From JAXDLW01 sp050998755 (GTDB lineage: Bacteria > Chloroflexota > Dormibacteria > DASZGP01), in contig JBPCPW010000013.1 in assembly GCA_050998755.1 (NCBI GenBank), positions 9,690 to 73,689 on the forward strand: 64,000 nucleotides of DNA, read 5' to 3'. Shown here piece by piece: positions 50,035 through 59,199 of this stretch; positions within the stretch are counted from its first letter, which is position 1, and each line of letters begins with the position of its first letter. The notes below the pieces were generated by a model, which was not told the origin of the DNA, ran no database searches, and was given only the letters and a program-made list of their open reading frames with translations. Position numbers and translations under genes: made by a program.

Positions 50035-52773
50035 ATGCGTCCGCGCCTGCGTCGCGTAGGTCTTCTGTCGATCCTGACTGTTGGCGTCGCCATGCTCGGA
50101 ATTGGCACCGCCCCCGCCGTCCTCGGCAGCGGGATGGTCACGGTCGGGGTGGGTGGTGCGGCCGCGGCCAGTGCGCCGTTCTCCGGCGGGCCGCTCACCG
50201 GCACTGGCGACGGCGGCGGCCTGACCGGGCGACCGCCCACCTGCACTGCCGCCACGGCCTGCGACTCGACCGCCGTCCACCTGGCGGCACCAGCGGGCTA
50301 CACCTCCACGCACGACATCGAGCTGGTCACGACTGTGACGTTCACCGCTGTCCCCGGCGCGGGCCTGGACAGCTTCCTCGAGGACGCGCAGGGCAACTCC
50401 GTTGCCAGCAACACCAGCAGCGCATCGCCGTCGGTGATCAAGGCCGCCAAGCTGCAGCCGGGCGATTACACGCTCTACGTGGTGGGCGACGTGGGGATCA
50501 ACACCAGCTACACCGGGACGGCACAGGCCAATGGCACGCCGAAGGTGGTCACCAAAACCGTGGGCGCGCTTCCCGCCGACATCAGCTTTGCCCCCTCCAC
50601 GGTGGTGTCGCCACTGATCCTCGGCGCCGAGCCCCAGCTGAGCATGGAGCGTCCCCAGGCCAACAGCGTCGCGGGGGCAGTGGATCCCAAGCGCGGCTTC
50701 ATCGACTGGCCCCTCAGCTCACGCACCAATATCGGCACACTGTGGCGCACGGTGAACGGCGGCGACAGCTATCGCCAGCTGCTGGACACCAACTGCGCCG
50801 TACGGCAGCGGCCCAACTGCTACACCGGCGGCGGCGGTGACACCGTCAACCGCGTCAACAACTACGACGGTGCGGTTCTGTTCGGTGACCAGGAGGCGCT
50901 GGCGGCCGAGGCCTATGCGCAGTCCAACGACCACGGCGACACCTTCCCTCCGACCAGCCAGCAGGTGGCCACCGCCGGTGGAACGGGGGTCGATCGCCAG
51001 TGGATCAGCTCCGTGGACAAGCCTGGCGTGATGGCCGGCCCGGTCGTGCCATTTGAGCTCGAGGGCATCTTCAGCTACCACATCCCGGGTGCGGGCGAGT
51101 ATGTCAGCGGCATCGACAAGCTGGGTGCGGTCCCCGTCATCCCGGCTCTCGCCCCGGTGATCATCGATGTCGGTCAGAGCGGACCCAGCCGCATCGACAC
51201 CACCGGCGGTCCCGGGGACAAGTACTTCTACCAGGTGTACCGCACCCTCACGACCGGCGCGACCATGGTGGCCTCGGCGCCGCTGAGCGGGTACCAGACA
51301 CCCGCCGCCTACCACTCGTCGATCATCACCAACGAGTCGGCAGTGGTGTTTCCCTGGATCGCACTGGACACGGCGGGGAACCTGTACGCGGCCTGGATCT
51401 CGCCCGCGGACCACAACCTGTACATGGAGTACTCGCTGATCCACGACCATGCCAATGACCCCAGCAAGGGCGGCATCCCCGGCAGCAAGTGGAGCAAGAA
51501 GGTGCGGGTCAACCCGACCCCGCTGACCAGTGTGATCTTCCCGGAGATGGTCGCCGGCGACCCTGGCCACGTCGCCTTCACCTACTATGGCAGCCCGGAT
51601 TACGTCGGCGCGTCGAGTACCGCGCCCAACACCGCGCGCTGGTGGGCGTGGTCCACGATGACCGACAATGCCACCTCCAACGCACCGACCTTTTTGACCG
51701 GCCCCGTCTCGCACCGCGTGGCCCACACCGGCCAGATCTGCACCAACGGCACCACCTGCGTCGCGCCCCCCGGCCAGGACCGGTCTCTCGCGGACATGAT
51801 CGACATCACCATGGATGCCGACGGCCGGCCGTCGGTGGTCTACCAGGACAACAACAACGCCTTCGCCCGCGACACCGCGTCAAGCAACCAGCAGGGTGGC
51901 CCGCACGTGATGTTCGCCAAGATCGCCAATGGCCCGTCTTTGCTGCTGGGACACGGGCCGTACAACCTGACGTATCCAACCGACTTCCGCTCCAGCCCCG
52001 CGGGTGACGCCACCTGGCCGAACCACCTGACCGGTGCCGCCAACCTGCCGTCGCTCGACGTATTGGGAGCCGGTGCGTTTGTCAGCGGACAGCAACTGAA
52101 GGGTCGGATCGACCTCGCCGACGCCAGCACCGCGGGGATGACGCGCGACCTCGCCGCCTACAACGCCGCGCGCGGGGTTGACCTGCCGGCGCAGCGTCTC
52201 CAGTACGTGGTGAGGTTTGCCACGGCCAAGGACGTCTACTACATGGCCTTCGACACCGACGGCGCCGGCGTCACGCGGGCCTACGGCGGCAAGCTGGACG
52301 CGACCAGCGCGATCTCCAACGGGTCGTCCAACGTCGGCACGACCTACGACCCGCAGGCTGCCTACCCGGTGACGGCGGAGGTGCAGGGGAAATCGCTGGT
52401 CTTCACCGCCCCCCTGTCGGAGTTCGGCGTGGCCCGGGGCAGCACGCTCTACAGCCTCACCGGCTTCGCCATTGCGGGTCCCAGCAACACCTCCCTGGTC
52501 GCCGCCAACCTGGACGCCACGATTGTTGGCATCGACCGGGTGGTCGACGCCTCACCGCCGCTCGATGCGGTCCTTGGTACATCGACCCTTGACCAGGCCG
52601 GCAATGGAGGCCCGGGGGCAAACGCCGGCGGCGGCGGCGGGACGCCCAACACCAGCTCTGGTCTGCCACTATGGCCGGCGGTCCCGGCGGTCCCGGCGGT
52701 CCCGGCGGTCGCCATTCTTACGGCCCTGGGGCTGAACGAGGGACGCCGGCGCCGGAGGGCGCAGACCCGCTAG
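50035..52773 (+). CDS. secreted BNR/sialidase-like beta-propeller protein, membrane-anchored
   Basis: 912 residues from ATG 50035. Signal peptide (VGLLSILTVGVAMLGIGTAP), then beta-rich sequence with BNR-like blades: NDHGDTFPPTSQQVATAGGT, DTAGNLYAAWISPADHNLYM and DADGRPSVVYQDNNNAFARD. The C-terminus has a glycine linker, four PAV repeats made by a 9-bp tandem repeat near 52680, a hydrophobic segment and a basic tail. Sialidase activity is not supported by clear catalytic residues. It may work with the upstream membrane protein. The stop shares CTAG with the convergent GlxA gene. Confidence 0.65.
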   Translation: MRPRLRRVGLLSILTVGVAMLGIGTAPAVLGSGMVTVGVGGAAAASAPFSGGPLTGTGDGGGLTGRPPTCTAATACDSTAVHLAAPAGYTSTHDIELVTTVTFTAVPGAGLDSFLEDAQGNSVASNTSSASPSVIKAAKLQPGDYTLYVVGDVGINTSYTGTAQANGTPKVVTKTVGALPADISFAPSTVVSPLILGAEPQLSMERPQANSVAGAVDPKRGFIDWPLSSRTNIGTLWRTVNGGDSYRQLLDTNCAVRQRPNCYTGGGGDTVNRVNNYDGAVLFGDQEALAAEAYAQSNDHGDTFPPTSQQVATAGGTGVDRQWISSVDKPGVMAGPVVPFELEGIFSYHIPGAGEYVSGIDKLGAVPVIPALAPVIIDVGQSGPSRIDTTGGPGDKYFYQVYRTLTTGATMVASAPLSGYQTPAAYHSSIITNESAVVFPWIALDTAGNLYAAWISPADHNLYMEYSLIHDHANDPSKGGIPGSKWSKKVRVNPTPLTSVIFPEMVAGDPGHVAFTYYGSPDYVGASSTAPNTARWWAWSTMTDNATSNAPTFLTGPVSHRVAHTGQICTNGTTCVAPPGQDRSLADMIDITMDADGRPSVVYQDNNNAFARDTASSNQQGGPHVMFAKIANGPSLLLGHGPYNLTYPTDFRSSPAGDATWPNHLTGAANLPSLDVLGAGAFVSGQQLKGRIDLADASTAGMTRDLAAYNAARGVDLPAQRLQYVVRFATAKDVYYMAFDTDGAGVTRAYGGKLDATSAISNGSSNVGTTYDPQAAYPVTAEVQGKSLVFTAPLSEFGVARGSTLYSLTGFAIAGPSNTSLVAANLDATIVGIDRVVDASPPLDAVLGTSTLDQAGNGGPGANAGGGGGTPNTSSGLPLWPAVPAVPAVPAVAILTALGLNEGRRRRRAQTR

Positions 52774-53735
52774 GCCGCCGCCTCGCCGCACCGGAAGTTG
52801 CGGCGGTAGAGCTGAGGCGAGATCCCCCGGTGGCGGGAGAAGTGCTGCCGGAGGGTGGCCGCGGTGCCGAAGCCGGTTTGCTGCGCGACCTGCTCGACGT
52901 CCAGCTCGGTCTCCTCAAGCAGGCGCTGGGCCATCCGGATGCGCTGTGAGTTGATCCAGCGGTGGGGGGTCGTCCCGGTCACCGCCACGAACCGGCGGTT
53001 GAAGGTCCGGACCGACATCAGCGCGCGCGCCGCGAGGTCGCCGACCGCCAGCGGCTGGTCCAGGTGGGCCTGCACCCAGTCCAGGATCAGCGCCAGGTCG
53101 TCGCCGGGAACATGGTCCGAAACCGGGGTCTCGATGTACTGCGCCTGGCCACCGTCGCGGTGCGGCGGGACCACCATGCGCCTGGCGACGTCGTTGGCCA
53201 CGGCAGCGCCATGCTCCTGACGGAGGATGTGCAGGCAGAGGTCGATGCCCGCCGCGGTTCCCGCGCTGGTCAGCACCGAGCCGTCGTCCACGTAGAGGAC
53301 GTTGGGGTCCACCTCGATCGCCGGGTAGCGTCGGGCAAGCTCGGCCGCGTGCCGCCAGTGGGTGGTGGCCCGGCGGCCGTCCAACAGACCGGCAGCAGCC
53401 AGGACGAACGCGCCCGTGCACACGCTCATGACGCGCGCGCCGCGTCGCACCGCATCGCGCAATGCCTCAAGAACCTCAGGCGCAGGCGGAGCGTCGACCT
53501 GGTCCCAGCCCGGGATCGCGATGAGGTCCGCCGCGGCCAGCCTTTCCAGTCCGAAGGGCACATCGATCCGGAAGCCCACCTGGGTCATCAGAGGGCCGGG
53601 TTTGACGGCGCAGACCGCGAAGTCGTAGGCCGGCAGCCCATCGCTGGTCCGGTCGAATCCGAATACCTCACAGATGACCCCCAACTCAAACGGCGAGGAG
53701 TTCTCCCCGATGAATGCGACGACGTTTTTCAGCAC
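52770..53735 (-). CDS. GlxA-family transcriptional regulator (DJ-1/PfpI plus AraC HTH)
   Basis: 321 residues. The N-terminal DJ-1/PfpI domain contains ARVMSVCTGAFVLAAAGLLD with the nucleophile-elbow cysteine. The C-terminal AraC HTH has LAARALMSVRTFNRRFVAVT, GTTPHRWINSQRIRMAQRLL and VAQQTGFGTAATLRQHFSRH. Such proteins activate genes for amine or osmolyte use. The target is not visible; the divergent small gene at 53809 is the nearest candidate. Confidence 0.92.
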   Translation of the reverse strand: MLKNVVAFIGENSSPFELGVICEVFGFDRTSDGLPAYDFAVCAVKPGPLMTQVGFRIDVPFGLERLAAADLIAIPGWDQVDAPPAPEVLEALRDAVRRGARVMSVCTGAFVLAAAGLLDGRRATTHWRHAAELARRYPAIEVDPNVLYVDDGSVLTSAGTAAGIDLCLHILRQEHGAAVANDVARRMVVPPHRDGGQAQYIETPVSDHVPGDDLALILDWVQAHLDQPLAVGDLAARALMSVRTFNRRFVAVTGTTPHRWINSQRIRMAQRLLEETELDVEQVAQQTGFGTAATLRQHFSRHRGISPQLYRRNFRCGEAAA

Positions 53736-53808
53736 CGCCCCAGTATGGCAGAAATCACGCGCACATTGGCGTTTGCGCCACTTTCAAGTTCAGCCGGCGG
53801 CCGCCACT

Positions 53809-53949
53809 ATGAGTCTCATGGAACTACTGATCGCCTTCATCGCCCTGACCATCATCGGCATCGCCGCCCAGTTCATCGGCAACGACAGCCGCGACGGCTT
53901 CGACTCTGCGCCCCGTGACGGCTGGAACCTGCAGCGCCAGCACGGCTAA
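53809..53949 (+). CDS. small membrane protein (46 aa)
   Basis: MSLMELLIAFIALTIIGIAA begins with one membrane segment and continues QFIGNDSRDGFDSAPRDGW with a short acidic tail. Composition and codon use look real and the stop shares CTAA with the convergent gene. Start may be ATG 53809 or 53818. No family is recognised. The 73-bp gap to the GlxA gene would hold both promoters. Confidence 0.5.
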   Translation: MSLMELLIAFIALTIIGIAAQFIGNDSRDGFDSAPRDGWNLQRQHG

Positions 53950-54998
53950 CCCGCCTGCAGCTGCAGGACATAGTTGATGTAGAAGAGGACGAGTCCTGCT
54001 GACCCAGTCAGCAGGACATCGCCGTTCTCGCGCCCGTCGCGCATCAGCAGCAGGCCGTCGTTGTACTGCACCACGTGGCGTAGCGACGACAGCGGGAAGG
54101 AGAACGACTTGAGGTCACCAACGAACCCCAGGCGCTGGTTGGTGACCACGAACTGGCCCGACCCCAGCTTCGCCAACTCCCCGGCTTTCAGCGACTGTCC
54201 CCGGTAGCTGCCCACCAGGTAGGGGATCCCCGTCTTGGCCATCGGGAAGCTCAATCCCTGGGTCCCGGCCCCGGTGCTCGCCGCGGTCTTCTGGCGCGCC
54301 AGTTCCGCGGGCCGCGCGAGGTAGGCGCGCTCACCCACGCGCAGGTCCAGCGGGGAGCTGATCTCCGGAGGCCCGGACACTGTCAGCTGCGCCGCGGTGA
54401 AGAGCGCATCAATCCCCATCTCGCCGGTTGCCGTGTCGCGCAACTCGGCCTCCTGGTTGAGCGCCCGGACCCGCCCCAACAGCGCATCGACCTCCACCTG
54501 CGTGGTGCTCGCCCGGGTCTCCATGTACTCCGCCTTGCCGTGCACCTGGGCCACCGCCGGCAGGGTCGTGCCGAAGGAGCGACCGAGTTCCGCCAGCATC
54601 ACCCGCAACTGGCTCCCGCGCTCCTCCCGTGCCTGCCGCTCGTCGGGGGTTTCCGAAGCCGTCTTCCTGCGCCCGAAGAGGCCACCCAGCCCGCCCTTCT
54701 TGTCGCCCGGGCCGGCGGCGGCGAGATCGTCCATCGCCTTGATCGCCCTCATCGCGTCGGCCAGGGGTGCCGCCGCCTGGGGATGGCTGTCGGCCCACTC
54801 GCCCGGCCTCCCCACCAGGATCATTCCCGCCTCGACAAAGCGCGCTATGGCGTCGGTGCGAAGTTTGGCCGCAGTCGTCGCCAGAAGCTCCGCCTCCTGC
54901 TCCAGCCGGCGTGCCTCCGCACGGAGTTCGTCGACCGGTGCCATGGTCACCGTCGACTCCGCCAGCTTCACGGTGCGCATCTCGGCCTGGTCAGACAT
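53946..54998 (-). CDS. hypothetical protein with C-terminal PH/GRAM-like domain
   Basis: 350 residues. The N-terminus has a coiled-coil (ELRAEARRLEQEAELLATTA), the middle is charged and contains a glycine/basic linker (KKGGLGGLFGRRK), and the last 100 residues (GSGQFVVTNQRLGFVGDLKS, SLRHVVQYNDGLLLMRDG) fit the bacterial PH-like pattern of a strand ending in TNQRxxF. No membrane segment. Such domains bind membranes or proteins. Function unknown. Confidence 0.6.
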   Translation of the reverse strand: MSDQAEMRTVKLAESTVTMAPVDELRAEARRLEQEAELLATTAAKLRTDAIARFVEAGMILVGRPGEWADSHPQAAAPLADAMRAIKAMDDLAAAGPGDKKGGLGGLFGRRKTASETPDERQAREERGSQLRVMLAELGRSFGTTLPAVAQVHGKAEYMETRASTTQVEVDALLGRVRALNQEAELRDTATGEMGIDALFTAAQLTVSGPPEISSPLDLRVGERAYLARPAELARQKTAASTGAGTQGLSFPMAKTGIPYLVGSYRGQSLKAGELAKLGSGQFVVTNQRLGFVGDLKSFSFPLSSLRHVVQYNDGLLLMRDGRENGDVLLTGSAGLVLFYINYVLQLQAG

Positions 54999-55033
54999 GA
55001 CTACGCCACCATACGGCAGCTACTGCCGAAAGG

Positions 55034-55753
55034 TCAGCCGGGCATCGCCCGCGCGACCGACTCTTCGACGGCCCGGCTCATGCTGCGCCGCAGGCTGGCC
55101 ATGGTCGCCTCTCCCGCCAGCGGGCGCGTCCGCTCGAAGACCTCGCTGACCTGCGCCCACTCGTCAACCGGCCGGCCGCGCTGTTCGAAGGGCTGCCATA
55201 CCGCCTCCTCAAAGAGCTCGACAAAGACCCGCGCGATGGCGTCGGTGGCAGCCGTCAGCTTCTCGTGGGAGCGGAGGATGGCCTCCAGCGGCAAACCCTC
55301 GCGCACCAGCTCGGCGGCGACATTGAGCAGCACCGGGCTGGCCACCTCGAAACGGTCGTCTGCGACGTCACGAATCAGCCCCAGGTGCTCAGCGCGGGCC
55401 AGGTTCTGAGCCCGTGCGGACTCGTCGGTCTCCACAGGTCCGAGGCGGGCGGTCAGCTCGTCGCGGGTGACAACGATCGGCTCCTCGTCGTCCCACGGCC
55501 GAAGCACGGAGCGTCGAAGCTCCATCGCCTCGGCGGCGGCGCCGGTTGGTGTGTGTTCGAGCATCACCCGGATGGCGCCGAGGTTGAGGCCCTCGGCCTG
55601 CAGGTCCATGATCATCCGGACCCGTGCGAGGTGATCATCGGTGTACAGCCCGGTCCGGCCCTGGAGTTCAGGCGGCGGCAGCAGGCCACGCGACTGGTGC
55701 GCGCGGATGCTGCGCACCGTCATCCCCGACGCCTGGGCCACCTGGTCGATGGT
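55034..55753 (-). CDS. MerR-family transcriptional regulator
   Basis: 239 residues from ATG 55753 (a longer frame from 55810 would place the start inside the repeats). MTIDQVAQASGMTVRSIRAH, QSRGLLPPPELQGRTGLYTD and DHLARVRMIMDLQAEGLNLG form the MerR HTH and start of the coiled-coil. The C-terminal 150 residues are a helical sensor domain. It is divergent from the monooxygenase operon and the direct/inverted ATGTGACAT repeats lie between them, so it probably controls that operon. Confidence 0.85.
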   Translation of the reverse strand, partial: TIDQVAQASGMTVRSIRAHQSRGLLPPPELQGRTGLYTDDHLARVRMIMDLQAEGLNLGAIRVMLEHTPTGAAAEAMELRRSVLRPWDDEEPIVVTRDELTARLGPVETDESARAQNLARAEHLGLIRDVADDRFEVASPVLLNVAAELVREGLPLEAILRSHEKLTAATDAIARVFVELFEEAVWQPFEQRGRPVDEWAQVSEVFERTRPLAGEATMASLRRSMSRAVEESVARAMPG

Positions 55754-55784
55754 CATGGCCACGCCGTTGACTTTATCATCCGTT

Positions 55785-55820
55785 ATGTGACATAGTGCAT
55801 GTGACATCATTCAATGTCAT
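55785..55820. promoter_or_regulatory. ATGTGACAT repeats between the MerR gene and the BVMO operon
   Basis: Two direct copies of ATGTGACAT (55785-55793 and 55799-55807) and an inverted half ATGTCAT (55814-55820). The second and third form TGACAT-6-ATGTCA. A weak -35/-10 pair (TTGACT at 55767, CATAGT at 55791) overlaps them. Confidence 0.5.
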
Positions 55821-55841
55821 GGATGGAGTAAGAGAATCACG

Positions 55842-57428
55842 ATGATCACCACCCCCGCGGCGGCCACCACCAGCCAGCGACCGACGAGCCCAGTGTTCCG
55901 CGCGGCGCCCGCCGCCGGGGACGGCTCGCTACCCCACTTCAAGATCGCCATCATCGGCACCGGGTTTGCCGGGCTGGGGATGGCGATACGCCTGCTGCAG
56001 AAGGGCGAGCGCGACTTCGTCGTCCTCGAGCGGGCCGGCGAGGTGGGCGGAACCTGGCGCGACAACACCTACCCTGGTTGCCAATGCGACGTCCCATCCC
56101 ACCTCTACTCCTTCTCGTTTGCGCCGAACCCCAACTGGACGCGCGCCTTCTCGCGACAGCCGGAGATCTGGGAGTACCTGCGGGGCTGTGTGCGCAAATT
56201 CGGCGTCACCCCCCACATTCGCTTCAACCACGCCGTGACGATGGCCTCCTGGGACGAGGACAAGCAGCGCTGGACCATCGAAACCGCAGGCGGCACGATC
56301 ACCGCGAACGTCATGATCTCGGGCATGGGCGGGCTCAGCGAACCGTTCATTCCGCCCCTCGCCGGGCTGGACAAGTTCAAGGGCACGTACTTCCACTCGG
56401 CCACCTGGAACCATGAGCACGATCTCAAGGGGCGCCGGGTTGCGGTGGTCGGGACGGGCGCCTCCTCCATCCAGTTCGTCCCGCGGATCCAGCGGGAGGT
56501 GGGGCAGATGTTCCTCTACCAGCGCACGCCGCCCTGGATCATGCCCCACCGCGACAAGCGCCTGGCGGCCTGGAAGCACCGCCTCTACAACCGCTTCCCC
56601 GCGGCGCAGAAGTTGGTACGGAGCCTCATCTACTGGGGCCGTGAGGGTTTCGTCCCCTTCTTCATCAACGAGAAGCTGGCGGGCGTGCCCAAAGGTATCG
56701 CCCTCAAGCACCTCGAGAACCAGGTGGCGGACCCGGGGCTGCGGGCCCGGCTGACACCTGATTACCAGGTTGGCTGCAAGCGCATCCTGATCTCCAACGA
56801 CTACTACCCCGCGCTGCAACAGCCCAACGTGGAGGTGGTGAGCGATGGGATCAAGGAGATCCGTGAGCACTCGATTGTCAGCACCGATGGAACCGAGCGC
56901 GAGGTTGACACCATCATCTTCGGAACCGGGTTCCACGTCACCGATTCGCCATATGCCGAGCGCATCCGCGGCCGCGACGGGCAGCTGCTGTCCGAGGTCT
57001 TCGAGGGTAGCCCCCAGGCCCTGCGCGGGACCACGGTGGCGGGTTTCCCCAACGCCTTCATCCTGCTCGGGCCGAACACCGGGCTGGGGCACACCTCGGT
57101 GGTGGTGATGGTCGAGGCCCAGGTCAACTACGTCCTGGATTGCCTGCGATTCATGGATCGCAATGACGCCGTCACCATCGAGGCCCGCGACGACGCGCAG
57201 CAGGTCTACAACCAGAAGCTCCAGGGCGAGCTTAAGGACACCGTGTGGAATGCCGGCGGCTGCTCCAGCTGGTATCTCGACGCCAGCGGCCGCAACTCAA
57301 CCCTGTGGCCTACCTACACCTGGAAGTTCATTCGCGAAATGCGCCATTTCCGTCCGGCGGAATTCAACGTCCGCAGTGGGCAGCGGGCGCGCAGCGGCGA
57401 GCCCGCGTTGAAAGAGGCGACGGCATGA
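55842..57428 (+). CDS. flavin-containing (Baeyer-Villiger-type) monooxygenase
   Basis: 528 residues. FAD motif IIGTGFAGLGMAIRLLQKGE (GxGxxG, about residue 34), GGTWRDNTYPGCQCDVPSHL, the BVMO fingerprint FKGTYFHSATWNH (FxGxxxHxxxW, about 177) and NADPH motif VAVVGTGASSIQFVP (about 198). It inserts oxygen into a ketone or hydroxylates a heteroatom. It heads a coupled operon with an alpha/beta hydrolase and an SDR, matching stepwise ketone-to-ester-to-alcohol metabolism. Confidence 0.93.
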   Translation: MITTPAAATTSQRPTSPVFRAAPAAGDGSLPHFKIAIIGTGFAGLGMAIRLLQKGERDFVVLERAGEVGGTWRDNTYPGCQCDVPSHLYSFSFAPNPNWTRAFSRQPEIWEYLRGCVRKFGVTPHIRFNHAVTMASWDEDKQRWTIETAGGTITANVMISGMGGLSEPFIPPLAGLDKFKGTYFHSATWNHEHDLKGRRVAVVGTGASSIQFVPRIQREVGQMFLYQRTPPWIMPHRDKRLAAWKHRLYNRFPAAQKLVRSLIYWGREGFVPFFINEKLAGVPKGIALKHLENQVADPGLRARLTPDYQVGCKRILISNDYYPALQQPNVEVVSDGIKEIREHSIVSTDGTEREVDTIIFGTGFHVTDSPYAERIRGRDGQLLSEVFEGSPQALRGTTVAGFPNAFILLGPNTGLGHTSVVVMVEAQVNYVLDCLRFMDRNDAVTIEARDDAQQVYNQKLQGELKDTVWNAGGCSSWYLDASGRNSTLWPTYTWKFIREMRHFRPAEFNVRSGQRARSGEPALKEATA

Positions 57429-58393
57429 CGGCGGCGGCCGCACCGACCCCTGCGCCGGCGACCCCGGGGGCAACCGCGTTCGGCATCGCGAATGGCAATT
57501 GGGAATCCCGCACCGTCGACCTTGGCGGCGGGCCGATCCACTACGCCGACTTCGGCGGTGCCGGGCCGGTCATGGTGCTGGTGCACGGGATCGCCAGCTC
57601 CCATCTCAACTGGATGGGAATCGGTCCGCGCCTGGCCGAGAACCACCGCGTTTACGCCGTGGACCTCCCGGGCTACGGGCTGAGCGAACTGCGGGACCCG
57701 GCCACCGTGCACAACTCTCAGAAGTACCTCGATCGCTTCATCGACCACGTCTCCGGCGGGGAGAAGGTCATCGTCTTCGGCCACTCGATGGGCGGGCTCG
57801 TGTCCCTGCTCGAGGTCGCCGCACACCCGGAGAAGGTCTCCGAGCTGATCCTGATGGCGCCGGCCGCGCCCTTCCCTCGTCGCGCCGTGATCGGACCTCT
57901 GCTATTCCCCGTCCTCTTTGCGCTGCTGGCTCCCAAGCGCAGTGCCGCAATCATGCGCCGGACTGGCGGCAGGCTGCCCACCGACAGGGTGGTGCGCGAG
58001 ACGCTGAAGCGCATCAGCGCTCCGACCTCAACCCTGCCCGAGGATATCGTGCAGGCTCATGTCGACCTGGTGAGCCACCAGCGCGAGAGGTACGACTGGG
58101 TGGAGCGCGCGCTGATCGAGTCGGCGGCCTCGATAACCAGGACGACAACGCGCCGCCGCCAGTATCGACGGATGCTCCAGGACCTGCGCGTGCCCACGCT
58201 GCTGATGCACGGGACGCGCGACAAGCTGGTGCCCTACAAGGCCGGGATATGGCTCCACAGGATGCGGCCCGACTGGTCGTGGCGGCCACTCTACGGAATC
58301 GGGCACATGGTGCAGATGGAGGACGAGGACCAGGTGCTGACGATCGTGAAGGAGTGGGAGATGGCGCAGAAGTTCATGGGGACAACGGCATGA
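57425..58393 (+). CDS. alpha/beta hydrolase
   Basis: 322 residues from ATG 57425, which overlaps the monooxygenase stop as ATGA. MVLVHGIASSHLNWMGIGPR (oxyanion loop HG), VIVFGHSMGGLVSLLEVAAH (nucleophile S), LLMHGTRDKLVPYKAG (acid D) and YGIGHMVQMEDEDQVL (catalytic H) give a full triad. It probably hydrolyses the ester produced by the preceding enzyme. Confidence 0.9.
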   Translation: MTAAAAPTPAPATPGATAFGIANGNWESRTVDLGGGPIHYADFGGAGPVMVLVHGIASSHLNWMGIGPRLAENHRVYAVDLPGYGLSELRDPATVHNSQKYLDRFIDHVSGGEKVIVFGHSMGGLVSLLEVAAHPEKVSELILMAPAAPFPRRAVIGPLLFPVLFALLAPKRSAAIMRRTGGRLPTDRVVRETLKRISAPTSTLPEDIVQAHVDLVSHQRERYDWVERALIESAASITRTTTRRRQYRRMLQDLRVPTLLMHGTRDKLVPYKAGIWLHRMRPDWSWRPLYGIGHMVQMEDEDQVLTIVKEWEMAQKFMGTTA

Positions 58394-59175
58394 GGTTCGA
58401 ACTGCAGGGCAAGCGCGTGCTGCTCACCGGCGCGGCCGGCGGCATCGGACAGGCGACGGCGAATGAGCTGCGGGCACAGGGTGCAACGGTGGTCGGGGCC
58501 GACCTCCGCGGAACAGAGGAGATCATCGCCGCGGACGTCCGCGACGCGGGGTCGATGCGTGCGGCCGTCAGCGAGGCCGTGGCGCGCCTCGGGGGCCTTG
58601 ACATCCTCGTCAACTGCGCCGGCATCGGCACTGTCCAGGACGCCGGCGACATCCCCGACGAAGAGACCCGCCGCACCATCGACATCAACCTGATGGGGCC
58701 GTGGATCACCACCGCCGCGGCACTGCCGCACCTGCTCCAGTCGCAGGGACACGTGGTGATTGTGACCAGCGTCCTGGCAGTGGCGACCACGCCTTTCTCG
58801 GCTGCCTACAGCGCCAGCAAGCACGCCCTCGATGCCTACGCCAATGCGCTGCGCATGGAGTACGACGGGCGGGTGTCGGTGAGCACCGTTCGTCCGGGGT
58901 ACATCAAGACCGCGATCCACGACGGCCCCGCGACACGCGGCGTGTCACTGGACGGGGTCACCAACGTCGATACCGTGGAGCAGGCGGCGGCGGCGATCGC
59001 CCGCGCCTGCACCCGCCGCCCGCGCACCGTGACCACCAGCCGTTCCACGGGGTTCAGCATCTTCATGGCCCAGCATTTCCCCGGCGTGGTGGAATCGGTG
59101 ATCATTCGCCGCGGTCGCAAACGGATCGTCGCTCTCGGGGCTGCACCGGCGGAGGCGCCGGCCGGCGCCGAATAG
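58390..59175 (+). CDS. short-chain dehydrogenase/reductase
   Basis: 261 residues from ATG 58390 (ATGA overlap with the hydrolase gene). RVLLTGAAGGIGQATANELR is the TGxxxGIG cofactor loop, LDILVNCAGIGTVQDAG the NxAG motif, VIVTSVLAV the catalytic serine strand and YSASKHALDAYANALRM the YxxxK pair. It oxidises an alcohol or reduces a ketone in the same pathway. Confidence 0.92.
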   Translation: MRFELQGKRVLLTGAAGGIGQATANELRAQGATVVGADLRGTEEIIAADVRDAGSMRAAVSEAVARLGGLDILVNCAGIGTVQDAGDIPDEETRRTIDINLMGPWITTAAALPHLLQSQGHVVIVTSVLAVATTPFSAAYSASKHALDAYANALRMEYDGRVSVSTVRPGYIKTAIHDGPATRGVSLDGVTNVDTVEQAAAAIARACTRRPRTVTTSRSTGFSIFMAQHFPGVVESVIIRRGRKRIVALGAAPAEAPAGAE

Positions 59176-59199
59176 CCGACACCGTGAGTGCGGTTCTGG

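Noticed and set aside
52677..52712. 9-bp tandem repeat as a CRISPR-like or regulatory array
   Set aside because: It is in frame and encodes PAV repeats in the linker of the secreted protein.
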